The notes under the pieces are model-generated. The model was given only the letters and a program-made list of their open reading frames with translations. It did no database searches and was not told the origin of the DNA. Positions 45,723 through 61,130 of a stretch of DNA of 64,000 bases are shown here, piece by piece (positions within the stretch are counted from its first letter, which is position 1; the number at the start of each line of letters is the position of its first letter). The stretch is from assembly GCA_003024785.1 (NCBI GenBank), contig PUQB01000344.1:1-64000 (forward strand), in the 5' to 3' direction. This DNA is from Selaginella tamariscina (lineage: Eukaryota > Streptophyta > Lycopodiopsida > Selaginellales > Selaginellaceae). A program made the position numbers and the translations under genes.

Positions 45723-48499
45723 TGGGACACTGGATGAATTACAGCCGTAGATCTTGAATGGATTTTAGTCATTGATCTATAGGCCCGTTCGATTTTTGCC
45801 ACGTCGATAACAATTGCGTGACGCTTTCATTGAAGAAGAATATGCGCATCAATATAATATGTATATTCTTATTTGGAGATTTAAGCTGCTTTTATAAGGT
45901 TTAAAATTAAATTACATATTCTTATACAATTATATATTCTGTATCTTACTATGTTTTTATAGAGACAAAACGAAATAATAAATTTATATAATTTAATTTT
46001 AAATTTCAATGTAAATCTATAAGTTTTAATAATTTGTAATTTTAATAGTGAATTTATGTTTGAAGATGAAAAATCCCACTCTAAATTTATAGATTTTAAT
46101 TTTAAAATGAGTAATATGAATTTAATATATAATTTATAATATATGATATAATATTTAAATTAGAAATATAAAGTATTAATTAACACAATATATAAGTTAA
46201 AACATAAAAACCAAACCATATAATATATAGTTTAATAGTAAAAAGATATATATTCTTTTGCACACAATAATAACATCATCTTAAGATAAATTAACAACGT
46301 CTTGTTCATTTTATGACTTATCAGTTATAAATTATATAAATCTTCTATTTTTTTCTTCTAATCTATTTTTCACTAGCGGGTGGTTAATTGCCTCAACCAA
46401 TAAAATTAAAAGAAATTATTTATTTTATTATGGATTTGTTTTTTCACTTACTAATTATTTATTATTTATAATATATGGCACCTACGTGGCTTTTTCAATG
46501 GTAATTAAATAACTAAGCAATTTTGCTCGATTGTATGGCTATTAGACATAATTTAATAATATGTATATCAAAATTAATTAATTAAATTTTATATTTTTAA
46601 CTTTGAATGAAAAGAGATACAAGTGAGGTGATAGAAGAAATACACAAGGTCATCTTATTTTATAAAAAAAAATATTAACAAACGCATTAATGTAGATAAT
46701 ATGCATAGTCTTTTAAGAGTTTTTATATATAACACAGACACAAACATGTGTTTCTCTTCATGTATAACTAATATTATTTCATTCAGATTTATTATGTACT
46801 ATTGAAAATGACATGGGTTTTATAATAATTAAATAAAAACATGTACAATGTTATGTTTATATACATATATATGTATAACATTATTTTACACATGTGTAAT
46901 AATAATTAAAATAAATAATTCTTATGTATAAATAGACATTTATATATGTATGTATGTACATAAATAATATCACATGTAAGGTATGTAATAACTAAAAGAT
47001 CTTTCTCTCTCTACACATTCACATGTTTGTGTAATATATATATATATATATATATATAATAAGACACTAGTAAATTATAATCAATGATTTTATATAAGAA
47101 AATAATAATGAAATGACTCAAAAGTTAGGCATTTAACGTATTTTTTGAATTAAACATATTAAGTAGGTGCATCTTTATTATATACATTATGTATAACATA
47201 CATAAGTAAAAAACCCTATTTAATAACCGGTTAAATAAAAATTATGCATTAATAATTTTTTTTAATTCAATTAATCACTATAATGAAAAAGCATAGTGTT
47301 AATAATAATTAATATGTGACATTATTTTAATTTACCATGCTCATAGTGAAAAGTGACTGTAATTTTCATTAAATAGAGTGTCATTTTAAAAAACTCTAAT
47401 CAAATATAATTAAACAAGTGTATACACATTATTAGTAGTTTAAAAATTACGTGTATATATAAAACTCATCGAAGAAGAACAGGTGAAACTATCCATCTCA
47501 GACACGGCTGTTGACAGTTTGGAGAGCGTTCCTGTTCATAGTCCGCCTGGCAAACAAGGACCACCTGATTGCCAAAAGTCCACCATATATACCATACACA
47601 CACGCACACACACGTGTGTGTGTGCATACATGTGTGTACTCTCTCTTGTCTATATATCGCATACATATCAACATGTGACCCGTCATCGCCAAACAGTATG
47701 TATACGATAAACTCTCTCTCTACACAGTATGTACGATTGCCCTACATGTCTATATATGTCATAAATATGCAACAAACATCAAAATGTGACGACCAAGAGT
47801 GTGTATACAATTGACCAAGAAACTACATACACATACAGCGTACAACACGCGTTTGTGCATCCGTGCGTGTGGGTGTATGACACAGTATATATGATTGTCC
47901 TACACGCTCTCTGACAGGACAAAGCGAAAAGAACAAACGCACATGTCATAGACAAGGCGTTGTATCCTCATTTCTAGGTAAGATCAACAGGCAAATTGCA
48001 AGCTGGACTTCTCCATGCATATAAAACTGTTCCAAGAGTGACTTTCTACCCACACTCCATAATAAATCATATTACTTGATATATAATGAAACTATTGTTC
48101 TTTGTTGCTATCACGGGCATAACGACATAAGACACCGTTATGGTAGCTTTCTAAATGGTTATTAAATTAACTATTAATTTAGTGGTATGTGACATTAGCA
48201 AACTTGTTGTCTCTTGTGCAATCTACAGTCCCATGCAATGCTGTCAGGAATATTTGCTTTTCAAACTCCGGTTTACACACGACACACGCACGTATGTATG
48301 TGTATGCGTGTGTGTTCATGCTTCTGCTACTGCGTACGGGAGAATTCAGGTGTCGCTGGCATGGTAAATACGTAATCACCCACCATCTATTCATATCTTT
48401 AAAACCTTAGGTTACGTATTCATATTTTAATTAAGTGATATACTTTTCCAGTTATATATATTTATTAAGGTTTGCCTCTAGTTTCACATCGCTCATAAA
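45723..48499. other. AT-rich intergenic region between GSH1 and the GDSL gene
   Basis: Mostly very AT-rich. (TA)n at about 47,036-47,058; a self-complementary (AC)nGT(GT)n block near 47,598-47,625. Short open frames near 47,480-47,590 and 48,155-48,400 show no recognisable family and are not called. Confidence 0.5.
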
Positions 48500-48921
48500 A
48501 TGGAAGCTTTATATGCTCTGTTTCCGTATCTTCTTCTCCTTGTAATTCATCCCTGTTTCGCTGCAACACTTACATGTCCAAAAGGTATATTTAGTTTTGG
48601 GGACTCTCTAGCAGATACTGGGAATTATGCTGCTGCATTTCCTGATCCTCCACCTCAACAATCTTCTAAATTATATGTATGTATACACATATGTGCGTGT
48701 GCGTGTGTGTGATATATATATGATTCCAGAGTTCCAGTATTGTGTGGAATTTCTACAATTATATGGATGTGCAAGAAGCTTATGATGGAGCAAGGATGGA
48801 TATGGAGTTTGCATCCAACAAGGCCTCCAGTACAAGGCTGCCTTTTCGCGCCAGTAATGGAAGACTCGTCATTGATTTTGTAGGTTGGTGTCTGAATTCT
48901 GCAGTTTTATCATGTGTGTGT

Positions 48922-48986
<65 letters not shown>

Positions 48987-50594
48987 AGAGATGTATACAA
49001 AACGAGAGAGAGAGAGAGAGAGACTCGTCATTGATTTGTAGGTTGGTGTCCGAATTCTGCAGTTTTATCATGTGTATATTGTGTGTGTGTGTGTGTGTGT
49101 GTCTCTCTCTCTCTTCTATATATATAAGAGATGTATACAAAACCAGAGAGAGATAGTACGTATATCTACAGATACATGTACTCAATAGCTTCTGAAATTT
49201 GATATTCATCACGAGAAGTTCATGTTTACTTAATAACGTAGTTTTAGTTAATGTTTTATTCACATACGTCATTGTCCCACTTTGCATACATTAGCTTTGC
49301 TTTATATCCTATATGCTCTTTTATTATATGATTTCATACCTATCTATATTTATAACATTTTAGGCAGTCTTAATTAAATTATATTAAATTATAACTTACT
49401 TATATTTATAACATTTTAGCAATTAATTAATGTATCTTAATTAATTTATTAAATTATTAATACTTACTTTGATTTTATATCAGCACAAGCTTTCAGTGTC
49501 CCTTTTTTATCGCCTTACTTCAAAATATACAACCAAATTATACCAGCGGTATAAATTTTGCATTTTCTTCAGCAACGGCTCGTAATACTCCTATCTCGGT
49601 ACCATTTTACTTGTACAGACAAGTAAATCATTATAATTACTTCAAAGGGAATGTATACAATGCTCATGGTATAGTTTAAATTTTAAAATAAAATTTTATT
49701 TAAACACATTTAAATAAATATAAAATGTTAATTAATTTTTAAGTTTTGCAGGTGCTGCTAATATACCACCTTTTAGTCTCTTTTCGACTGGCATACATTG
49801 GATTTCAATAGGAATCAATGATTTTTGGCAAAATTACAACAATGGCCTCACCATATCGGAAGTTAAAAAGAAAGTTGTCCCTGAAGCCGTTCAGTCGATC
49901 ACTCAAGCAGTTCAGGTATGTATATCTATTTAATTGTAATAATAATTTTATTTATTTTTTTATATAGAGATTATATGGATTTGGAGCGCGAACTTTTATG
50001 GTTATAAATGTTCCTGCAGTTGGATGTTTCCAATTTTTATAAGTAAATTTGGTACTAATAATCCTAGTGACTACGATTCACTTGGATGTCTTAAGAACCA
50101 CAATGATGTAGCGAAAGCATATTCCTCTCTACTGCAAGCATCTTTGAGCACCCTCAGGCAGCAGCTTTCAGATGCATATATAATACTTGGGGATTATTAT
50201 CGTGTTCATTTGGACGCCGTCAAAAATCCTCAGAAATATGGTAATTAGATTCTATTATCATATTTAATGAAATAAATATATTGGTTTTATTTAATAATAT
50301 ATTAACAATATTTAATTTCTAAGGTTTATTCATGCAGGAATAACTAAAACTGGAACACTAGCAGCATGTTGTGGAGGTGGTGGGAAACCTAATATACCAG
50401 TAGCACCTTGTACGGGATCCACGCCAGTGTGTACGGATCCCAATTCATATATAAGCTGGGATGGGCTTCATTTTACAGAGGGTTTTAATAGAATTATTGC
50501 GATCACTTTCCTTAGGGGAGATTACGTAGAGCCATGGCCAAACTCCAACTTGAGTTCTGTATGTAAGCTCGATTTTAGTAAGTTTTATTCTTGA
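48500..50594 (+). CDS. Secreted GDSL-motif esterase/lipase, six exons
   Basis: GDSL hydrolases (SGNH family) cleave ester bonds of lipids or wall polymers outside the cell. Exon 1 (48,500-48,676) encodes a signal peptide ('MEALYALFPYLLLLVIHPCF') and block I 'FSFGDSLADTGN' with the catalytic Ser. Exon 2 (about 48,745-48,883) ends 'RASNGRLVIDFV'. Exon 3 (49,484-49,668): 'AQAFSVPFLSPYF', 'NTPISVPFYLYRQVNHYNYF'. Exon 4 (49,752-49,915): block III 'SIGINDFW'. Exon 5 (49,978-50,240): 'FMVINVPAVGCFP'. Exon 6 (50,338-50,594): 'ACCGGGGKPN' and block V 'SWDGLHFTEGFN' with the catalytic Asp and His, stop TGA. Single bases are missing near 49,551 (GCGGTATA; GCGGGTATA expected) and near 50,031 (TTTCCAAT; TTTCCCAAT expected). 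The borders of exons 1 and 2 are less sure. Confidence 0.9.
48862..49170. repeat. 159-bp tandem duplication across the exon 2 end of the GDSL gene
   Basis: 'AGACTCGTCATTGATTT' to 'GTTTTATCATGTGT' and the following (TG)n(TC)n(TA)n, 'AAGAGATGTATACAAAAC' and (AG)n occur twice, at 48,862 and 49,021. The second copy carries the exon-end-like sequence and donor inside the intron, and has one T fewer. Confidence 0.93.
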
Positions 50595-50902
50595 AGTTTG
50601 CCAAATGCCTCCCTCTCCCTCCCCCCTCTCCCCCTCTCTCTCTGCCCCTCTCCCTCTCCCTCTCTCACTAGTGGGTGGATGAAAATTAATAAACCCTAAA
50701 TTCATTGCTGTTATAGACTGAATGAGATTAAACAAATATATTTATGTAAAAGTTCTTCTTTAATGTATACATTTATACATGCTTATACATTAATACAAAT
50801 AGTAATACGAATATATATGAAAATGTATGTTATATGCATATAGATAGCTCCTTAACCATTGTTTTTACTTATAATGAAGATATAAATATCAAACGGATGC
50901 TT

Positions 50903-50985
<83 letters not shown>

Positions 50986-51820
50986 TGAACTGATAGAGAA
51001 GTGTTAATGACTAAGGTCTTAATTCATAACCTTTACCCTTTTAATCAAACCCTATAGATGTATATAAGTAGAATGTAATTTCTTTATTCTAAAAATTTCT
51101 ATGATTAGGAGCAATTTATGGGTAAGTAAGAATGAGACAGATACACAAGGCTACTATCAAAATTCATTAATAAAAGATATTAAATTATTATCTATATAAT
51201 TAATTTAAACATGATTAAGTAAAGAGCGATGCGGTGGACTTTTTCATGAAAGCATTTGTATACGTGGCCCTTTCTTCACCATCGTATTTGACACGCTGTA
51301 ACTTAATCTATGACAGTTCACTAATTAAGAGAATATTATTTATATTCGTATTAATTTTTAAAAATCTAATTTAATAATTAATAAGTAAATAAGATATATT
51401 AAATTAAAAGAGTAACAAAACACTCACAGATATATCTATATAAAATATAAAACAGGGACATGGCTAAATGGCATTAGAAGTTGCATATCACATTAATTTT
51501 CAATAACAAATCCTTACATTAGAAATAAAAAAGTAAAAATAGAAAATAATATATATTTTTAAATAATATAATGTATATACAAGTATATACATAAATACTT
51601 TGTATTTATAATTGATAATAATATAACAAGTATACGCACATCAATACACAGGAGAAGCAGATGTAGACATATACACATAGATATATAAGAAAATAGTACA
51701 TAAATTTCTGCAAATAGTTATTGATGGTAACACATTATATATGATTATATTGATATATAATATAACATATTATGTGTTAACTCTAATTCAACATTAATTA
51801 AAGTTAATTATTAATGAATT
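50595..51820. other. Intergenic region between convergent GDSL and DGK genes
   Basis: Contains a C/T-rich tract near 50,606-50,668 and a (TG)n(AG)n microsatellite at 50,907-50,982. Otherwise AT-rich with no gene. Confidence 0.6.
50907..50982. repeat. Compound (TG)n(AG)n microsatellite
   Basis: About 32 bp TG then 44 bp AG without interruption. Confidence 0.95.
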
Positions 51821-52137
51821 TTACGAGGCTTTGAGCATGGTTGATGGTACAGATACTCTGCCTATCTCTACAATAACAGGTTTCCCATTGGGAGTTAATG
51901 GATGCTTCCATGGCTCCCCATCCATTTGCAAGTATGCTCTATCACGCTCCTCACCATGTAGCTCCAGTCTAACAGCTTGTGCCTAATGATATACATTTAA
52001 TTAATACAATATAATATAATTAAAATAATAATACAGGTTAATTTATAAATAGAATAAGTAACCTCAAAAATTTGTGCATGACTTTGCATCCTAACAGGTT
52101 TTAATTACGTATGATATCACTATTAAATCTGTGTTGT

Positions 52138-52174
<37 letters not shown>

Positions 52175-53856
52175 ACACACACACACACACACACACCACA
52201 CACACAACACACACCTCACGTGCATACACGCGTTACTTACCTGTGCAAGGCGAACTGCTTTTAAAAGGCTGACCATAACAAGCGAGGTATGCAACCATCC
52301 CTTAAACCAAACAGCTCCAAAAACCCATCGTTTGGTTTAGTCTATATAACCTTTCTGAAAATATATATATAATAAATCATAATAAATAATTAATCATTTT
52401 TGCAATATAATATTATTAATCTATCAAATGTCAATATATTAATCTCATTTACCTTTTGCATCTTCTCTGGTTTTGGATGACCCCAAGGATTTCTACCTCC
52501 AGCATAACTCTGTAAGTTGAGAATCACAACTGCTCTCACGCTAACAAAAAAGAAAAATTAACTTATAAAACCTAAATATTTAATTTAACAAAAATTAGCT
52601 AGTTAATTAATTAATTAATTAACGTAAATTTGATTAATTACTTTGATGGCATAAAAACTTCTTCCCATTCTCCGTCTTGCTTCCTACGTATCGACAGCCG
52701 TAGGATCTTGCTCACTCCCTTAGCCCCTGGATTTGAAGAGCAGGATGTGCAAAACCATCCTTGCCAACAACTATATCCTGAATATATCATCTGCACTCAT
52801 AATATATATATATATATAGACACACACACACACACCACACACACACAACATCTAAATGCGCATAAGCATATGTGTGTATTATGTATACATCACACACACA
52901 TATGTGTGTGCGTGCGTGCGTGTCTCTGTACAAACCTTATTAGCAATTGGCCCTCTAGCAAGCCAAGGGATTCTGTTTCTCAGCTCGTGGAATCCATATG
53001 CAACTTGTGCATCCATTCCTGTAATTATTAAACCATGTAAGATATAATTTATCTGTTAATATATAACTACGGATATAAATGTAGTTTAGTGTGTGTTTGT
53101 GTTAATTAGCATATTATATCATTTTATTAAATACATACCTATGCTAAAATAATTGTAAAACACTCCTTCAAAAGACGCAGAGTACTCAGATTGTGTATCA
53201 TCTCCACCTTCCTATTAGAAAATATAAAGCGTCACACATATATATACTGTGTGTGTGTATGTGTTGCATATATATTTATGGTGTGGTGTTAAATATATAT
53301 ACACGTGCATACCTCTGGTGGCAATGGTAAATGTTGTTGAGGTTTTAATGAATGCGGCCACTTTATGGGTGCTTTACTTGAAGTTCTGATGGTTACTTTC
53401 CAACTGCAGCAACAAAGCATAAAGAACTCACTCTCTAATAATAATACTAATCATTATTAACATACTAGATAATACTTAACTTATTTAGCTTTGTTTAACT
53501 TAGATAATAATTAATGTCTAAATGGCAAACATGTGAAACTTGCCAGTCTAAAGGGTGGGGTGTGAGCCATCTGTTGCTTTAAGTAGCCAATCCTTGACTG
53601 CGGCTCTTCCTCTTGAAGTAAATGAGGCCCCTGTGTGTGTGCATAACATGCTTGTAACATTGTATACATATACATATGCACACACACACACACACACAAC
53701 TTACCCAGCCGAAACTGCGTGCAAGATCATTACCAGTGCCAAGAGGAATAATGCCAACGGGAGGACAGGGTCCTCGCTGTTCTGCGTGTATTTCTGCAAG
53801 GCTTCCCAGTACCCACCCTACTGTGCCATCTCCCCAGCCACCTTCATTCATATAAA

Positions 53857-53918
<62 letters not shown>

Positions 53919-54610
53919 ATATATATATATATATATCTGTGTGTGTGTGTAGACACACATACCAGAATTCGTAATCTTTCTCTTGTCAGGCGTGCGCATT
54001 CATCCCATCTTTTGCGAGCTTCTCTAAACAGCCAAGACCATATCTCACAAACTCTATTGGTTTAACCTCATTAAGATCAAAAACCTGAAAGAAAACATAA
54101 TATAATAAATAAATAATAAATAAATAAAAAACCTACGTATATGTATAAACATTTGTGGATGCCTGTGTATATATATGAGTGTTCATTCATATGTAGTAGC
54201 GTACATAACATGTGTACATCTATATCGGGGAGTTAAACATCGTATACATAAAACTAATTATAAGTAATATAGTTAATTACCTGTTCAGGGCAAATGAGAT
54301 CCTTGAGGTGATTAGCTAAAGCAGGGCCAAGACGACCCCCACTTTTGGAGTTGACAAAGACAATGAGGGGACTCGAAGGAGCTTGAACATGTTGATCCAA
54401 CACAGGAATCTCCGGATATGCTGCTCCACTTGTTGCAAACCGCATTGGTCATGGATTTTCGAAGATACTCTGGAATCACCACTCTGCTCTTCAGTAGCAA
54501 TGTTCTTCCCTTCTTCTTGGGCACAATTAGATCCAGAATCGACCCATTAGTCCCCTTTTATCTCCAGAATCCCCATCAATCCCATTTGCTTCCTTTGTAT
54601 TAGATCCCAT
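51821..54610 (-). CDS. Diacylglycerol kinase, C1-less plant type
   Basis: DGK phosphorylates diacylglycerol to phosphatidic acid, a plant lipid signal. Exon 1 (54,610-54,281; ATG in '[20 protein letters not shown]') leads to '[10 protein letters not shown]' and '[18 protein letters not shown]', the start of the catalytic domain. Next come '[20 protein letters not shown]' (54,085-53,985); '[20 protein letters not shown]' and '[17 protein letters not shown]' (53,845-53,703); '[15 protein letters not shown]'; '[16 protein letters not shown]'; '[17 protein letters not shown]'; '[15 protein letters not shown]'; '[13 protein letters not shown]'; '[20 protein letters not shown]'; and the end '[20 protein letters not shown]', stop at 51,821. 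No C1 domains, as in plant clusters II/III. Single G losses fall near 54,012 and in the catalytic GGDGT region near 53,832. Frame is also uncertain near 54,470 and 53,535, and an in-frame TAA lies near 52,337. Confidence 0.9.
52141..52214. repeat. Compound (CT)n(AC)n microsatellite in a DGK intron
   Basis: About 31 bp of CT, then AC with small interruptions, about 25 bp downstream of the donor of the penultimate exon. Confidence 0.94.
53863..53951. repeat. Compound (CT)n(TA)n(TG)n microsatellite in a DGK intron
   Basis: About 50 bp CT, 25 bp TA and 12 bp TG, lying between the exons encoding the two halves of the catalytic domain. Confidence 0.94.
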
Positions 54611-54814
54611 GAAACAAAAGCTCTATCTTCTTCAAACAATGATATATATTTCGTAGTGATTCAATAATTCGATAGTCATCATAGAAATTCTGTGTGCAAG
54701 TAATGTACACAGAACTTGACTGGAGTTTAACATAACGGGATTCACACTTGGGAAAGTACATTAGCACCTGATGGGTGGAATGTTCGAATCCTTTACGCTA
54801 CAGTCCAAAGAACT

Positions 54815-54823
54815 AAACCCTAA
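54815..54823 (+). promoter_or_regulatory. Telo-box upstream of DGK
   Basis: Exact AAACCCTAA about 205 bp upstream of the DGK start codon. Confidence 0.4.
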
Positions 54824-59820
<4,997 letters not shown>

Positions 59821-60162
59821 CATAGTTGTTGTAAACTTCATTAATTAGCTGATCAATAATTTACTATCCCCGCTGAGCATCTCCGGGGAAAGATTCTGGA
59901 ATATTTGCGGGATGATCGTGAATATTATTCTATATTTAATATATTCCAACAATATATCATATCCTGCCAACAACTGGGACGAAGCACTCCACTCCTTTGG
60001 TGTGTTGGAGCGATGCAGTCTGGGCCAGCCCGCATTGGTGGATTGGTGTGGTGGAAGACCAACCGCCGGGGCCCAAAGCACGGTCTCATCTATTCGGGTA
60101 CAAGTTCGAAGAGGATTTGATTGTTTATCGGTACCCTTCGCCCTCGGCACACGCACTGATTT
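59821..60162. other. 3' flank of peroxidase
   Basis: Open frames on both strands at 59,900-60,160 show no family I recognise; not called. Confidence 0.4.
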
Positions 60163-60783
60163 CTAGAAGCGTTTTTCAAGGTGCAATCGCTCCATGGTCG
60201 TGACTTCGGGAATGCGGATCAACCTTGCCTCGTCTCTCAGCTTCCCTGACATTACCTTATCGTCTCCTTCTTTCTCTTGAACCTTGTAAGTATTATCGAG
60301 TTCATCTTCCATCATGTCGGAGCAGCCCTGGAGACTAGCTTCTTTCTCCAACTGCTGCGTCTCGGGCTGGGTAACTTCCTCCTCCAACTGGCTAGCTTTC
60401 TTCTCCCAGAGCCTAGTCAAGGCGTCAAACTCGTCTCTATTCCAAGGATACATGTAGACTGTATCGAGCTGTCTGTCTGGATAAGCATTCTTCACGTCGT
60501 CGGGATTCGGAGACATTGCAACGAGCATCATACGGCCCAATGCGTTGGCGTTCTGTTCCAACCATGTAGTTACTGGATTATAATCTGGAACATCAATGAC
60601 ATTATTCATCTCTGAAATCACAAAGAAATTCTGTAAAGAAAAAAAGAATTAGATAATGTTAAACCAAAAACAAAGAATATTCTAATTTCAAAACGAATAG
60701 TAATAGCATTGTTTACTCTGTCTAGAAGAACGAAGTCTTTTTTTCCTGCTCCCTTCTCTTCGATATGGTGGAATGGGCATATT
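60163..60783 (-). CDS. Unrecognised protein, at least two exons, acidic coiled-coil-like C-terminal half
   Basis: On the minus strand an exon ending at 60,716 reads 'CPFHHIEEKGAGKKDFVLLD' then R, followed by a GTAAAC donor. It splices in frame to an exon starting about 60,631 after TTACAG: 'NFFVISEMNNVIDVPDYNPV', 'TTWLEQNANALGRMMLVAMS', 'PNPDDVKNAYPDRQ', 'YMYPWNRDEFDALTRLWEKK', then a Glu/Gln-rich stretch ('ASQLEEEVTQPETQQLEKEA') and 'ARLIRIPEVTTMERLHLEKR', stop at 60,163. About 175 codons are visible without a lesion. The 5' end is not found. I do not recognise the family; no function proposed. Being intact, it may be a real host gene or a host fragment left beside the copia element. Confidence 0.5.
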
Positions 60784-61130
60784 AAACGAAATGAGAAAAC
60801 ATTGATGTTAAGCAGGAGAATTAAGAAAAAAATCAATTGTGAGAAAAGACAAACAATATTTAAAGAAAATTCGGGAACAATTATTTATAGTTACTCAACA
60901 AAAATGAAAAAAGAGGTGTTAGATTTACGAATCAAGTTTCAAATCAAAATTTTAAATCCACAAATCAAAAAGAAAGAAAACACACCAACAAGAGAACACA
61001 AGGAAAAGTAATCTGAATCGTTGAACATACACCTTTTGTGTTGTGGAAGTCAAGTTTGAGTCATTATGCAAAAATAAAAATTAAGGTTAGATTAAAAAGT
61101 TTGTTTTTGAATTATAGCCAAGAAAGTAAG
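60784..61130. other. AT-rich spacer before the copia fossil
   Basis: No feature recognised. A 5' LTR of the neighbouring element might be expected here but no LTR end or primer-binding site was found. Confidence 0.4.

Noticed and set aside
47466-47692. Short ORFs on both strands near 47.5-47.7 kb
   Set aside because: No family recognised, and part is formed by (AC)n(GT)n sequence.
52065-52100. Possible micro-exon (MQSHAQIFE) between the last two DGK exons
   Set aside because: Adding it breaks frame; direct joining gives [11 protein letters not shown], matching known plant DGKs.
59905-60203. Overlapping plus-strand ORFs after the peroxidase
   Set aside because: Three frames are open at once in a short GC-richer stretch; no recognisable protein.
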